A stretch of 64,000 nucleotides of DNA, taken from assembly GCA_045863195.1 (NCBI GenBank), contig BTUI01000012.1, forward strand, positions 39,627 to 103,626. The letters are read 5' to 3'. The DNA comes from W-Chloroflexi-9 sp045863195. Its GTDB lineage: Bacteria > Chloroflexota > Dehalococcoidia > UBA2979. This document shows, one piece after another, positions 15,722 through 23,999 of the stretch (the stretch's first letter is position 1; every line of letters starts with the position of its first letter). The notes under the pieces are model-generated. The model saw nothing but the letters and a program-made list of their open reading frames with translations. It was not told the DNA's origin and searched no databases. A program made the translations under genes and the position numbers.

Positions 15722-16252
15722 TTGCGAGAACTGATCATCGACTCGATCCGCGTCGGGCTCCGTCACTACCGCCGGGTGGTGGTGCTGAAGGAGAAGGAAG
15801 CGGACCGCTATCTGACGATCTGGGTGGGTGCGGACGTGGCGGACGCCATTGCCCTGCGCCTGCAGGACGTGCAGGTGCCCCGGCCCCAATCGCATGACCT
15901 GATGCTCTCGATGATCCAGGGCCTCGGCGGCTCCGTGACCTCGGTGGAGGTCACCGACCTGCGGGAAGACACGTTCTTCGCCACGATCCACGTGGACCAG
16001 GCCGGGCAGGACCTCGCCGTCGACTCGCGCCCCTCGGACGCGATCGCGCTGGCCGTGCGGGCCGGTGTCCCGATCTACGTCACGGACGACGTGATGGACC
16101 GGGCCGGCGTGATCCTCGACGAGGACCCCGAGGCGGACGAGGAGGGCGCGAAGCCGGTCCCGCCGACCGCCGAAGAACTTGAGAAGCTCGCCGTGTTCCG
16201 CGACTTCGTCGCGGGCCTCGACCTGGACGACCTCGGCAAGAACGAGGGGTAA
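15722..16252 (+). CDS. Bifunctional nuclease family (DUF151) protein
   Basis: 176 residues matching the bifunctional nuclease domain: VVVLKEKEADRYLTIWVGADVADAIALRL at the N-terminus, DLMLSMIQGLGGSV in the middle and VDSRPSDAIALAVRAGVPIYV, the most conserved stretch. Family members have been reported with RNase and DNase activity. The C-terminal 45 residues are acidic and variable, ending KNEG. The start codon is TTG at 15722, the only start that includes the conserved RELIIDSIR. A TACACT at 15659-15664 could be its -10. It precedes the ATP synthase operon by about 100 nt. Confidence 0.87.
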   Translation: MRELIIDSIRVGLRHYRRVVVLKEKEADRYLTIWVGADVADAIALRLQDVQVPRPQSHDLMLSMIQGLGGSVTSVEVTDLREDTFFATIHVDQAGQDLAVDSRPSDAIALAVRAGVPIYVTDDVMDRAGVILDEDPEADEEGAKPVPPTAEELEKLAVFRDFVAGLDLDDLGKNEG

Positions 16253-16358
16253 GCGCCGCCGTTTCGGCGGAGCAGGGTGGATTCGTGCAGCCGCTCACAA
16301 GTCGGTTGATCCACCGATCTCGGGGTGATAGGGTTCCTCGCGGCCCGGAGAACAGCGG

Positions 16359-16607
16359 TTGCGCGAGCGGGCCATGTTGAATTCACCGGCGTTCGAACTC
16401 GTGGGAGTTGGCGCGTCTCTCGCCTTCTGGATTGTGGGCGGGGCGCTGCTGGGCAACCACCTGGACGGACGCTTTGACACGCGGCCCATCCTCACGCTGG
16501 TCTTGCTGGTGCTGGGGATGATGATTGGCCTGTATGACGCCTACCGGCGTCTGCGGGACGTCATGGCGCGGGTGGAACGGCAGCAACGCCGGAAGGGGCG
16601 GGAATGA
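16359..16607 (+). CDS. atpZ: AtpZ/AtpI-like ATP synthase accessory membrane protein
   Basis: About 82 residues with two hydrophobic helices (LVGVGASLAFWIVGGALLG and ILTLVLLVLGMMIGLYDAY) and a strongly basic tail. Size, topology and its place directly before atpB identify the AtpZ/AtpI group, which helps c-ring assembly and Mg2+ or Ca2+ uptake in some bacteria. I use the TTG at 16359 because GGAG lies 8 nt upstream; the ATG at 16374 is an alternative with a weak ribosome site. Its TGA overlaps the atpB ATG (ATGA). Confidence 0.8.
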   Translation: MRERAMLNSPAFELVGVGASLAFWIVGGALLGNHLDGRFDTRPILTLVLLVLGMMIGLYDAYRRLRDVMARVERQQRRKGRE

Positions 16608-17668
16608 CGGCGCTCATCGCCTTCGGTGCCATCGCGCTCATCCTCGTCGGCTTCATCTTCGTGGGCGGCGCCCCGCCGTACATCACCGTTCCCCCGGACC
16701 ACCTCTGGGAAGTCGGTGGCTTCACCATCACGAACACCCTGACGAGCGCATGGATGACCATGCTCGTCCTGATCCTGATCGCCGTGATGGCCGGGCCGAA
16801 GATGAGCCTGGTGCCGCGCGGCTTCTCCGGCTTCGTGGAGATGGTGCTCAGCGGCTTCTTCAGCATCTGCTCTACCGTGGCCGGCGAGCAGAACACGCGC
16901 CGCTTCTTCCCGCTGGTCGCGACCATCTTCTTCTACGTCCTGGTCTCCAACTGGCTGGCGCTGCTGCCGGGCGTGAAGACCGTGGGCCTGGCGCGCGCGG
17001 ACTACGGCTATCAGCAGTCCGTGATGTCGCAGACCGAGTTGCCGCTCATTGGCTCCGTGGCCTACGTGCCGCTGACGCCGGACACCGTGAACAAGAAGGC
17101 CGGGGAAGTCCCCGTGCTGTCCGAGGAGATGGCGCACAGCCTGCACCTCGAAGAGGGTGAGTACACCCCGTCCGGCGACGAGACCACGTTCTCCGGTGGT
17201 GTCCGCGGCGTGTTCCGCCCGGTCCACACGGACATCACGGCGCCGCTGGCGATCGCGATCTTCTCCTTCCTGTTCGTGGAGTTCTGGGGCCTGCAGTCGC
17301 TGGGCCCGGGCTACCTGTCGAAGTTCTTCGCCTTCGGCGCGGTGTTCAAGAAGGGCCCGCTGGGCCTGATCGACATCTTTGTCGGCCTGCTTGAGCTCGT
17401 GTCGGAGTTCTCGCGTATCGTCTCGTTCACGTTCCGTCTGTTCGGCAACATCTTTGCCGGCAGCGTGCTGATGCTGATGATGACGTTCCTGACGCCATTC
17501 ATCCTGATCCTGCCGTTCTACGGCCTGGAGATCTTTGTCGGCACGATTCAGGCGTTCGTGTTCGCGGTGCTCACGCTGGTGTTCGCGATGATGGCTGTCA
17601 TCTCGCACCACGGCGACGAGCACGATGACGAGCACGGTCATGGTGAGGCGCACCACGCGGCGCACTAA
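16604..17668 (+). CDS. atpB: ATP synthase Fo subunit a
   Basis: 354 residues, long for subunit a (usually about 230-290). The essential half-channel helix is present: SRIVSFTFRLFGNIFAGS with the Arg of FRLFGN, then the last helices ending in VFAMMAVI. Two additions explain the length: a soluble segment of about 80 residues between helix 2 (ending LALLPG near residue 125) and the conserved RPVHTDITAPLAIA (near residue 205), and a tail with eight His in its last 21 residues mixed with Asp and Glu. It is the first core gene of the ATP synthase operon. Confidence 0.95.
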   Translation: MTALIAFGAIALILVGFIFVGGAPPYITVPPDHLWEVGGFTITNTLTSAWMTMLVLILIAVMAGPKMSLVPRGFSGFVEMVLSGFFSICSTVAGEQNTRRFFPLVATIFFYVLVSNWLALLPGVKTVGLARADYGYQQSVMSQTELPLIGSVAYVPLTPDTVNKKAGEVPVLSEEMAHSLHLEEGEYTPSGDETTFSGGVRGVFRPVHTDITAPLAIAIFSFLFVEFWGLQSLGPGYLSKFFAFGAVFKKGPLGLIDIFVGLLELVSEFSRIVSFTFRLFGNIFAGSVLMLMMTFLTPFILILPFYGLEIFVGTIQAFVFAVLTLVFAMMAVISHHGDEHDDEHGHGEAHHAAH

Positions 17669-17710
17669 GCGCCGTGGGATAGCAAGTTCGAGTCAGTCAT
17701 CCGTGGTAAT

Positions 17711-17725
17711 CCCGGCTCCGCCGGG
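17711..17725 (+). promoter_or_regulatory. Intercistronic hairpin before atpE
   Basis: CCCGGC-TCC-GCCGGG in the 78-nt gap between atpB and atpE, ending 10 nt before a strong GGGGGAGG ribosome site. It could stabilise or allow processing of the atpE message, whose product is needed in about ten copies per enzyme. Confidence 0.45.
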
Positions 17726-17746
17726 CAGTCCGGGGGAGGAACATAG

Positions 17747-18091
17747 ATGAAGGTTGCACGTCGTTCGCTGGTCGTGACGGCCATCACCGGGGCGCTGTTC
17801 CTGGCGTTTAGCGGTGTTGCCGGTGCGCAGGAAGCTGCCGCGGCTGCTGCGGACAACGAGTTCTCTGCGAACTCCATGAAGTACCTGGCCGCGGCCATCG
17901 CGATGGGCGTTGGCTCCATCGCCCCGGCGCTCGGCATCGGCATGATCGGTTCCAAGGCCATGGAGGCCCTGGGCCGCAACCCGGAGGCCGCCGGCGCCGT
18001 CCAGACCAACATGATCCTGACGGTCGCGTTCGCCGAGGCCATCGGCATCTACGCCCTGGTCGTCGCCATCCTGATCGGCTTCGTCTTCTAG
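17747..18091 (+). CDS. atpE: ATP synthase Fo subunit c with N-terminal signal peptide
   Basis: The C-terminal 75 residues are a normal c subunit: hairpin helices around the polar loop GRNPEA, and the ion-carrying E97 in AFAEAIGIY. The positions that hold Gln and Ser in sodium-type c rings are Ile and Ala here, so proton coupling is expected. The N-terminal 27 residues look like a Sec signal peptide: basic MKVARRS, a hydrophobic core, and AGA before QEA, followed by a short Ala-rich linker. This makes the precursor 114 residues instead of about 75-80. The ATG at 17747 has a very strong ribosome site. Confidence 0.94.
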   Translation: MKVARRSLVVTAITGALFLAFSGVAGAQEAAAAAADNEFSANSMKYLAAAIAMGVGSIAPALGIGMIGSKAMEALGRNPEAAGAVQTNMILTVAFAEAIGIYALVVAILIGFVF

Positions 18092-18123
18092 GACGGGCCG
18101 AAGGAACTATCGCGGATGACGTG

Positions 18124-18159
18124 GGACGCGCGGTCTGGCCTGGTGCCGGCCGCGCGTCC
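18124..18159 (+). promoter_or_regulatory. Intercistronic hairpin between atpE and atpF
   Basis: Ten-bp stem GGACGCGCGG / CCGCGCGTCC with a 16-nt loop that can fold further (GGC/GCC), in the 101-nt gap after atpE. With the hairpin at 17711-17725 it brackets atpE, an arrangement suited to giving that segment greater stability than the rest of the message. Confidence 0.5.
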
Positions 18160-18192
18160 ATCCCGCTCATCCCAGCGAGGAGCGAACCAGTG

Positions 18193-18825
18193 ATGATGCT
18201 GACGCACTCGCCCCGCCGATGGTCCGCCGCTGCACGGCGTCGTGCGGCTGCGGTTGCCCTCGGCGTTACGGCGGCCGCGCTGCCCGTCGTCGCCTCCGCT
18301 GCGGAGGACGTGGAGGGCATCGCCGCGCTCGGTGTGAACCTGCCGGGACTCATCTCCCAGCTGGTGAACTTCGGGATCATCTTGATCGCGCTGCGGCTCT
18401 TCCTCTGGAAGCCGTTCCTGCGCGTCCTGGATGAGCGTCGCCAGAAGATCGAGGCCGGCCTGAAGGCTTCCGAGGCTGCGGCGCACGCCGCCGAGAGCAG
18501 CCAGGAGGAGTCCCGCCGCATCCTCGAGCAGGCGCGCGCGGAGTCCCGCGACATCGTCTCCCGGTCCCAGGACACGGCGAACCGGCTCCGCGAGGAGCTG
18601 GAGTCGCAGGCCCGTCGGGACGCGGAGCAGATCGTCGCCCGGGCCCGGCAGGAGATCGAGGCGGAGCGCGCACAGGCGATCCAGTCCCTGCGCTCCGAGT
18701 TCGCGGACCTGACGATCCGCGCGGCCGAGCGCGTGGTGGGCCAGTCCATCGACGGCGCCGCCCACCAGCGGCTGATCGACGAGGTGCTGGTCGACTCCAC
18801 GTTCGGACGGGACGGGCGCAACTAG
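18193..18825 (+). CDS. atpF: ATP synthase Fo subunit b with N-terminal signal peptide
   Basis: Peripheral stalk subunit. Residues about 50-70 (LPGLISQLVNFGIILIALRLFLWKP region) are the membrane anchor with the conserved pattern preceding KPFLRVLDERRQKIE, and the rest is a long charged coiled coil ending at residue 210. Before the anchor is an extra N-terminus with an Arg-rich start, a hydrophobic stretch and ASA before AED, which reads as a cleavable signal peptide. I use the ATG at 18193; a GTG at 18190 has equally good spacing to AGGAG (18178-18182). Its stop codon directly abuts the atpH ATG. Confidence 0.92.
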   Translation: MMLTHSPRRWSAAARRRAAAVALGVTAAALPVVASAAEDVEGIAALGVNLPGLISQLVNFGIILIALRLFLWKPFLRVLDERRQKIEAGLKASEAAAHAAESSQEESRRILEQARAESRDIVSRSQDTANRLREELESQARRDAEQIVARARQEIEAERAQAIQSLRSEFADLTIRAAERVVGQSIDGAAHQRLIDEVLVDSTFGRDGRN

Positions 18826-19371
18826 ATGTCCGGTACACGTGATGTCGCCGGCCGCCGCTACGCCCTGGCTGCCATGGCGATCGCCCGCGACGAGCAGGCG
18901 GTCGATGGCTGGGCTGAGGCGCTGGAGGCGCTGTCCGCGCTCACCGCGAACCCACGGCATGTGGACGCGCTGCAGGCGGACGGCATGACGGACGAAAAGT
19001 TCACCGGGATTGTCCGGGCCGTCCTGCCGGGCATCACGGCGAAGCAGTTGAACCTCTTCCGCCTGCTCCGGCGGAAGGGCCGCCTCTCCCTCGGTACCTC
19101 CATCGCGGACTACTTCCGCGAACTGGTGGACGAGGAGCGGGGCGTGGTCCGCGCGGTGGTGACCACCGCCGTGGACCTGGACGAGAACCGCCGGGCGCAG
19201 GTCCAGCGGCAGTTGGAGCAGAACACCGGCCGGCGCATCGTCCTCGAGACGCGCACGGACCCCGCCATCCTGGGCGGGCTCGTCCTGCGCATCGGGGATG
19301 AGATGCTGGACGGCTCCACGCGGACGCGGCTTCGCGGCCTGCGGTCCACGTTGGAGCGCGCCGCCTCCTAG
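18826..19371 (+). CDS. atpH: ATP synthase F1 subunit delta
   Basis: 181 residues, the usual delta/OSCP length, linking the top of F1 to subunit b. Characteristic parts are AGRRYALAAMAIA at the start, the middle helix with NLFRLLRRKGRL, and the C-terminal LETRTDPAILGGLVLRIGD, which matches the conserved DpsliGGlvlriGd pattern of delta. It begins on the base after the atpF stop codon, so translation is coupled. A gap of 63 nt follows before atpA. Confidence 0.93.
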   Translation: MSGTRDVAGRRYALAAMAIARDEQAVDGWAEALEALSALTANPRHVDALQADGMTDEKFTGIVRAVLPGITAKQLNLFRLLRRKGRLSLGTSIADYFRELVDEERGVVRAVVTTAVDLDENRRAQVQRQLEQNTGRRIVLETRTDPAILGGLVLRIGDEMLDGSTRTRLRGLRSTLERAAS

Positions 19372-19434
19372 GGGGCGGCGAGACGAACATCACGCACGCC
19401 GCCACGCGCGGCGAGAGAACGCTGAGGTAGAGCG

Positions 19435-20964
19435 ATGGCCGTACGAGCAGAAGAAATCGCATCCATCCTGCGGGAGCAGATCGAGAACTTCGACGCCACG
19501 GCGACTGCCGCGAACGTCGGCACGGTCATCGAGACCGGTGACGGCATCGCCCGCATCCACGGCCTGGGCCAGTGCCAGGCGTCCGAACTCATCGAGTTCA
19601 GCGCCACGGACGAGTCCGGCCGGCCCATCCGTGGCCTGGCGCTGAACCTCGAAGAGGAGACCGTCGGCGCCATCATCATGGGTGACTACACCAAGGTGAA
19701 GGAAGGCGACGAGGTCCGGACGACCGGCTCGGTCGCGTCCGTCCCCGTGGGTGAGGTGCTCATCGGCCGCGTGGTGAACCCGCTGGGCGACCCGATCGAC
19801 GGCAAGGGCCCGGTCAACGCCACGGAGACCTACCCGCTGGAGAAGATTGCCCCGGACGTGGTGTCCCGCGTGGGCGTGAACCAGCCGCTGCAGACCGGCA
19901 TCAAGGCGATCGACGCCATGATCCCGCTTGGGCGCGGCCAGCGCGAACTGATCATCGGCGACCGCTCGATCGGCAAGACCGCCATCGGCGTGGACGCGAT
20001 CATCAACCAGAAGCACTCGGACGTGATCTGCATCTACGTCGCGGTGGGCCAGAAGGAAGCGAAGGTCGCCCAGACCGTCGCCATCCTCGAGCAGTACGGC
20101 GCGATGAACCACACCATCGTGGTGACCGCGTCCGCCTCCGAGTCCGCCGCCCTCCAGTACCTGGCCCCGTACGCGGGCGCCGCCATGGCCGAGTACTTCA
20201 TGGCCAAGGGCCGCGCGGTGCTGGTGGTGTACGACGACCTGACGAAGCACGCGTGGGCCTACCGCGAGGTCTCCCTGCTGCTCCGCCGCCCTCCGGGACG
20301 CGAGGCGTACCCGGGCGACGTGTTCTACCTGCACTCCCGCCTCCTGGAGCGCGCCGCGCGCGTGACGCCTGAGCTCGGTGGCGGTTCGGTGACGGCGCTG
20401 CCGATCATCGAGACGCAGGCCGGTGACGTCTCCGCGTACATCCCGACCAACGTCATCTCCATCACGGACGGCCAGATCTTCCTGGAGCTGGACCTCTTCA
20501 ACGCCGGCATCCGCCCGGCCACCAACCCGGGCATCTCGGTGTCCCGCGTGGGTGGTTCCGCGCAGACCCGCGCGATGAAGAAGGTGGCGGGCACGCTGCG
20601 TCTGGACCTCTCGCAGTACCGCGAGCTGCAGGCGTTCGCGCAGTTCGGCACGGACGACCTGGACGCGGCGACGCGCCGCCAGCTGAACCGTGGCGCGCGC
20701 CTGACGGAGCTGCTGAAGCAGCCGCAGTACCAGCCGCTGACGCTGGGCCAGCAGGTCGCGATCCTGTACGCGGGTGTGAACGGCTACCTGGACGAGGTGC
20801 CCGTGGAGAAGGTCGCCGACTTCGAGCGCGCCTTCCACGAGTACATGGGCGCGGGTAACGCCGACCTCCTGAAGAAGATCACGGACTCCGGCGACCTGCC
20901 GGCGGAGGACGAGGAGCGCCTGAAGGCGGCGATCGTCGACTTCAAGGCCTCGGTCGCCTACTAG
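19435..20964 (+). CDS. atpA: ATP synthase F1 subunit alpha
   Basis: 509 residues, standard length. The non-catalytic nucleotide site P-loop reads GDRSIGKTAIG (about residue 175), where most bacteria have GDRQTGKT, and the arginine finger lies in SVSRVGGSAQTRAMKKVAG. Other family stretches: EEETVGAIIMGDY, PLGDPIDGKGP and YRELQAFAQFGTDLD-like. Start ATG at 19435 follows TGAGGTAGAGCG. Sequence is otherwise very typical, so the altered P-loop is a lineage feature rather than decay. Confidence 0.97.
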   Translation: MAVRAEEIASILREQIENFDATATAANVGTVIETGDGIARIHGLGQCQASELIEFSATDESGRPIRGLALNLEEETVGAIIMGDYTKVKEGDEVRTTGSVASVPVGEVLIGRVVNPLGDPIDGKGPVNATETYPLEKIAPDVVSRVGVNQPLQTGIKAIDAMIPLGRGQRELIIGDRSIGKTAIGVDAIINQKHSDVICIYVAVGQKEAKVAQTVAILEQYGAMNHTIVVTASASESAALQYLAPYAGAAMAEYFMAKGRAVLVVYDDLTKHAWAYREVSLLLRRPPGREAYPGDVFYLHSRLLERAARVTPELGGGSVTALPIIETQAGDVSAYIPTNVISITDGQIFLELDLFNAGIRPATNPGISVSRVGGSAQTRAMKKVAGTLRLDLSQYRELQAFAQFGTDDLDAATRRQLNRGARLTELLKQPQYQPLTLGQQVAILYAGVNGYLDEVPVEKVADFERAFHEYMGAGNADLLKKITDSGDLPAEDEERLKAAIVDFKASVAY

Positions 20965-21030
20965 GCTGACCGGACTGACTGAACAGCAGGGCACCCGCGG
21001 CTTCGGCCCCGGGACGTAGGGAGATACGGG

Positions 21031-21921
21031 ATGGCGGGCGGCGGCAGCGTTCGAGCGATCCGCGACCGCATCAGGTCGGTGAGCAGCACCGCGAAGGTCA
21101 CGCGCGCTATGGAGCTCGTGGCGGCCTCCAAGATGCGGCGCGCGCAGGAGCGTGCGCTCGCGTCCCGGCCGTACTCGGACCAGATGTACGCCGTGCTCTC
21201 GCAGCTGGCGTCCGTCACCGCTGGCGCGGACGCCGCGGCGCTGCACCCGCTCCTGGAGCAGCGCGAGGTCAAGAGCATCGCGTACATCCACATCACGGCG
21301 GACCGCGGCCTGGCCGGCGGCCTCAACTCCAACATGAACCGCGCCGGCGCGGGGCTCCTGCTGGAGCACCAGCCGAACGTGGAGCGCGTGAGCGTGATCC
21401 CGGCCGGCCGCAAGGGGCGTGACTTCTTCCGCCGGTCCGGCATCGACATCACGGCCGAGTTTGGCGAGTTGGGGGACTTCCCCGCGTTCGAGGATGTCCG
21501 GCCCATCGCCCGCGTGGTGATGGAGGACTTCCTGGCCGGCAAGGTCGACCAGGTGATGATCGGCTACCAGCGGTTCGTGAACGCCGCCGTACAGCGGCCC
21601 ACGATCAAGCAGATCCTGCCGGTGCAGCCGCCGGCCGGCGACGACGCGAAGTCCGTGGACTTCATCTTCGAGCCGTCGCCGAAGGAACTGCTGGCCACGC
21701 TGCTGCCGAGGTTCGTGGAAATGCAGATCTACGCCGCCGTGCTGGAGGCCCGCGCCTCCGAGCAGTCTGCCCGCATGGTCGCCATGCGGCAGGCCACGGA
21801 CGCGGCGAAGGAAATGGTCGGTGACCTCACGCTCGCCTACAACAAGGCGCGCCAGGAGGGCATCACCGGCGAACTGCTCGACATCGTCGGCGGCGTCGCC
21901 GCGCTCGAGAGCAACGGGTAA
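21031..21921 (+). CDS. atpG: ATP synthase F1 subunit gamma
   Basis: Central rotor shaft, 296 residues. The two terminal helices that form the coiled coil are clear: IRDRIRSVSSTAKVTRAMELVAASKMRRAQ at the N-terminus region and the C-terminal helix with ASEQSARMVAMRQATDAAKEM. The middle contains the ADRGLAGGLNSN signature. It lies 66 nt after atpA and 33 nt before atpD, with TAGGGAGATACGGG before its ATG. Confidence 0.96.
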   Translation: MAGGGSVRAIRDRIRSVSSTAKVTRAMELVAASKMRRAQERALASRPYSDQMYAVLSQLASVTAGADAAALHPLLEQREVKSIAYIHITADRGLAGGLNSNMNRAGAGLLLEHQPNVERVSVIPAGRKGRDFFRRSGIDITAEFGELGDFPAFEDVRPIARVVMEDFLAGKVDQVMIGYQRFVNAAVQRPTIKQILPVQPPAGDDAKSVDFIFEPSPKELLATLLPRFVEMQIYAAVLEARASEQSARMVAMRQATDAAKEMVGDLTLAYNKARQEGITGELLDIVGGVAALESNG

Positions 21922-21954
21922 GAGACAACAACGCCGGCAAGGCGGGAGGCACAC

Positions 21955-23358
21955 ATGGCATCCGGAATCGTGCGCCAGGTCATCGGCACCGTTGTCGACC
22001 TGGAGTTCCCGAGCGGGGATCTCCCGGGCATCTACAACGCCGTGAACATCGACATGAACGGCAAGAACCTGGTGGCCGAGGTGCAGCAGCACCTGGGCAA
22101 CAACTGGGTCCGCGCGCTGGCCCTGGACTCCACGGACGGCCTCGCCCGAGGCTCGAAGGTGGAGGACACCGGCGCGCCGATCTCCATCCCGGTCGGCCCC
22201 AAGACGCTGGGCCGGATCTTCAACGTCATCGGCGACGTGCTCGACCCCGGTGAGGCGATCCCGGCCGACACCGAGCGCTGGGCGATCCACCGCCCGGCCC
22301 CGGCGTACGCTGACCAGGAGACCAGCGCCCAGATGCTGGAGACGGGCATCAAGGTCGTTGACCTGGTCGCCCCGCTGGCCCGTGGTGGTAAGGTCGGCCT
22401 CTTCGGCGGCGCCGGCACCGGCAAGACCGTGACCAACACCGAACTGATCCGTAACCTCGCCACTGAGCACGGCGGTCTGTCCGTGTTCGCCGGCGTGGGC
22501 GAGCGCTCCCGCGAGGGCAACGACCTCTGGCACGAGATGCGCCAGAACGGCGTGCTCGACAAGACCGCGCTGGTCTACGGCCAGATGAACGAGCCGCCCG
22601 GGGTGCGCCTCCGCATCGCCCTGACCGGCCTGACCATGGCCGAGTACTTCCGCGACGTGGAGGGCCGTGACGTCCTCCTGTTCGTCGACAACATCTACCG
22701 CTACACCCTGGCCGGCATGGAAGTGTCCGCACTCCTCGGCCGCATGCCCTCCGCCGTGGGTTACCAGCCGACGCTGGCCTCCGAGGTTGGTGTGCTCGAA
22801 GAGCGCATCACCTCCACGAAGAAGGGCTCCATCACCTCCTTCCAGGCGATCTACGTGCCCGCCGACGACTACACCGACCCGGGTGTGGCGACGACGTTCG
22901 GCCACCTGGACGCCACGGTCACGCTGGACCGCGGCCGCGTGGAGCAGGGCCTCTTCCCGGCCATCTCCCCGCTAACCTCCAACAGCCGCATCCTGGACCC
23001 GCTGGTCGTGGGCCAGGAGCACTACGACGTGGCCCGTGGCGTGGTCCGCACGCTGCAGCGCTACAAGGACCTGCAGGACATCATCGCCATCCTCGGCATC
23101 GAGGAACTGTCGGACGACGACAAGCGCACGGTCGCCCGTGCTCGCCGCATCGACCGCTTCCTGTCGCAGCCGATGTTCGTGGCGGAGCAGTTCACGGGCA
23201 CCCCGGGCCAGTACGTCCCGGTCGCCGAGACGGTCCGCGGCTTCAAGGAGATCCTGGAGGGCAAGCACGACTCCCTCCCGGAGCAGGCGTTCTACATGGT
23301 CGGCAACATCGACATGGCCGTCGAGAAGGCCGAGCGCATGGCGGCCGAGGGCGCGTAA
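21955..23358 (+). CDS. atpD: ATP synthase F1 subunit beta
   Basis: Catalytic subunit, 467 residues. The P-loop is GGAGTGKTVTNTELI (about residue 150), where the near-universal form is GGAGVGKTVLIMELI; the catalytic Glu is kept in GERSREGNDL, and the magnesium/adenine region reads LLFVDNIYRYTLAGMEVSALLGRMPSAVGYQPTL-like, with Tyr for the usual Phe and Leu/Met changes. The C-terminal DELSEED-like loop is ELSDDDKRTV. It is unmistakably beta, but with more substitutions in conserved positions than most bacterial sequences. Frame and length are intact. Confidence 0.97.
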   Translation: MASGIVRQVIGTVVDLEFPSGDLPGIYNAVNIDMNGKNLVAEVQQHLGNNWVRALALDSTDGLARGSKVEDTGAPISIPVGPKTLGRIFNVIGDVLDPGEAIPADTERWAIHRPAPAYADQETSAQMLETGIKVVDLVAPLARGGKVGLFGGAGTGKTVTNTELIRNLATEHGGLSVFAGVGERSREGNDLWHEMRQNGVLDKTALVYGQMNEPPGVRLRIALTGLTMAEYFRDVEGRDVLLFVDNIYRYTLAGMEVSALLGRMPSAVGYQPTLASEVGVLEERITSTKKGSITSFQAIYVPADDYTDPGVATTFGHLDATVTLDRGRVEQGLFPAISPLTSNSRILDPLVVGQEHYDVARGVVRTLQRYKDLQDIIAILGIEELSDDDKRTVARARRIDRFLSQPMFVAEQFTGTPGQYVPVAETVRGFKEILEGKHDSLPEQAFYMVGNIDMAVEKAERMAAEGA

Positions 23359-23400
23359 TCGCGTCCGCGGCCCCCGCGGGACGACCGGTAGGAGTGTGAG

Positions 23401-23841
23401 ATGCCGCTGAAGCTCAGCATCGTCACGGCGCAGCGCACCGTCCTGGAACGGGACGATGTGACCAAGCTGGTCGTGCCCGCCGCCGAGGGGCAAATCACGG
23501 TGCTCCCGCACCACGCCGCCCTCATGTCCAGCCTCGCCATCGGCGAGATGCTGGTCTACGCCGGCAACGACGTGGACGCCATTGCCATCCACGGCGGCTT
23601 CTTCCAGGTGCTCAACGATGAGGTGAGCATCCTGGCCGACGCCGCCGAGGCGGCCGAGGCGATCGACATCGAGCGCGCCGAGGCTGCCCGCGAGCGCGCC
23701 GAGCGCCGCCTGCAGGGGCGTGACGTGGACCTCCGCGGCGGCCTGGACGTGCTGCGCGCCCAGTTCGCGATGCAGCGCGCCATGGCCCGCATCAAGGTGG
23801 CCCGCCGCCGCCGCACCGGGGTCCCGTCCTCCCGGCCGTAA
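23401..23841 (+). CDS. atpC: ATP synthase F1 subunit epsilon
   Basis: 146 residues: an N-terminal beta sandwich (LKLSIVTAQRTVLERDDVTKLVVPAAEGQITVLPHHA pattern, containing the GxxxxLPxH core) and a C-terminal two-helix part rich in Arg and Ala that can inhibit the enzyme. The ATG at 23401 follows GTAGGAGTGTG. It is the last gene of the operon; a 12-bp hairpin begins 24 nt after its stop. Confidence 0.94.
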   Translation: MPLKLSIVTAQRTVLERDDVTKLVVPAAEGQITVLPHHAALMSSLAIGEMLVYAGNDVDAIAIHGGFFQVLNDEVSILADAAEAAEAIDIERAEAARERAERRLQGRDVDLRGGLDVLRAQFAMQRAMARIKVARRRRTGVPSSRP

Positions 23842-23864
23842 CCACCTCGGACCGAGCGAATCTG

Positions 23865-23892
23865 ACGACGCCCCGGCTTCCCGGGGCGTCGT
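23865..23892 (+). terminator. Terminator of the ATP synthase operon
   Basis: Perfect 12-bp stem ACGACGCCCCGG / CCGGGGCGTCGT, loop CTTC, 24 nt after atpC. There is no U tract; the sequence after the stem is TGCGTGTGCC. Confidence 0.8.
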
Positions 23893-23999
23893 TGCGTGTG
23901 CCTTCCGTCACGGCCGTTGGGGGACTTCCGGTGGCTCGCAGGCCCGTCACCCCCGCGTACGCTTCGGGCAGCGACACAGTCGCGGAGAGGGTGACTGCC

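Noticed and set aside
19390..22905. 1171-codon open frame on the minus strand
   Set aside because: Antisense to atpA, atpG and atpD; composition is typical of a reverse-frame shadow with no recognisable domain.
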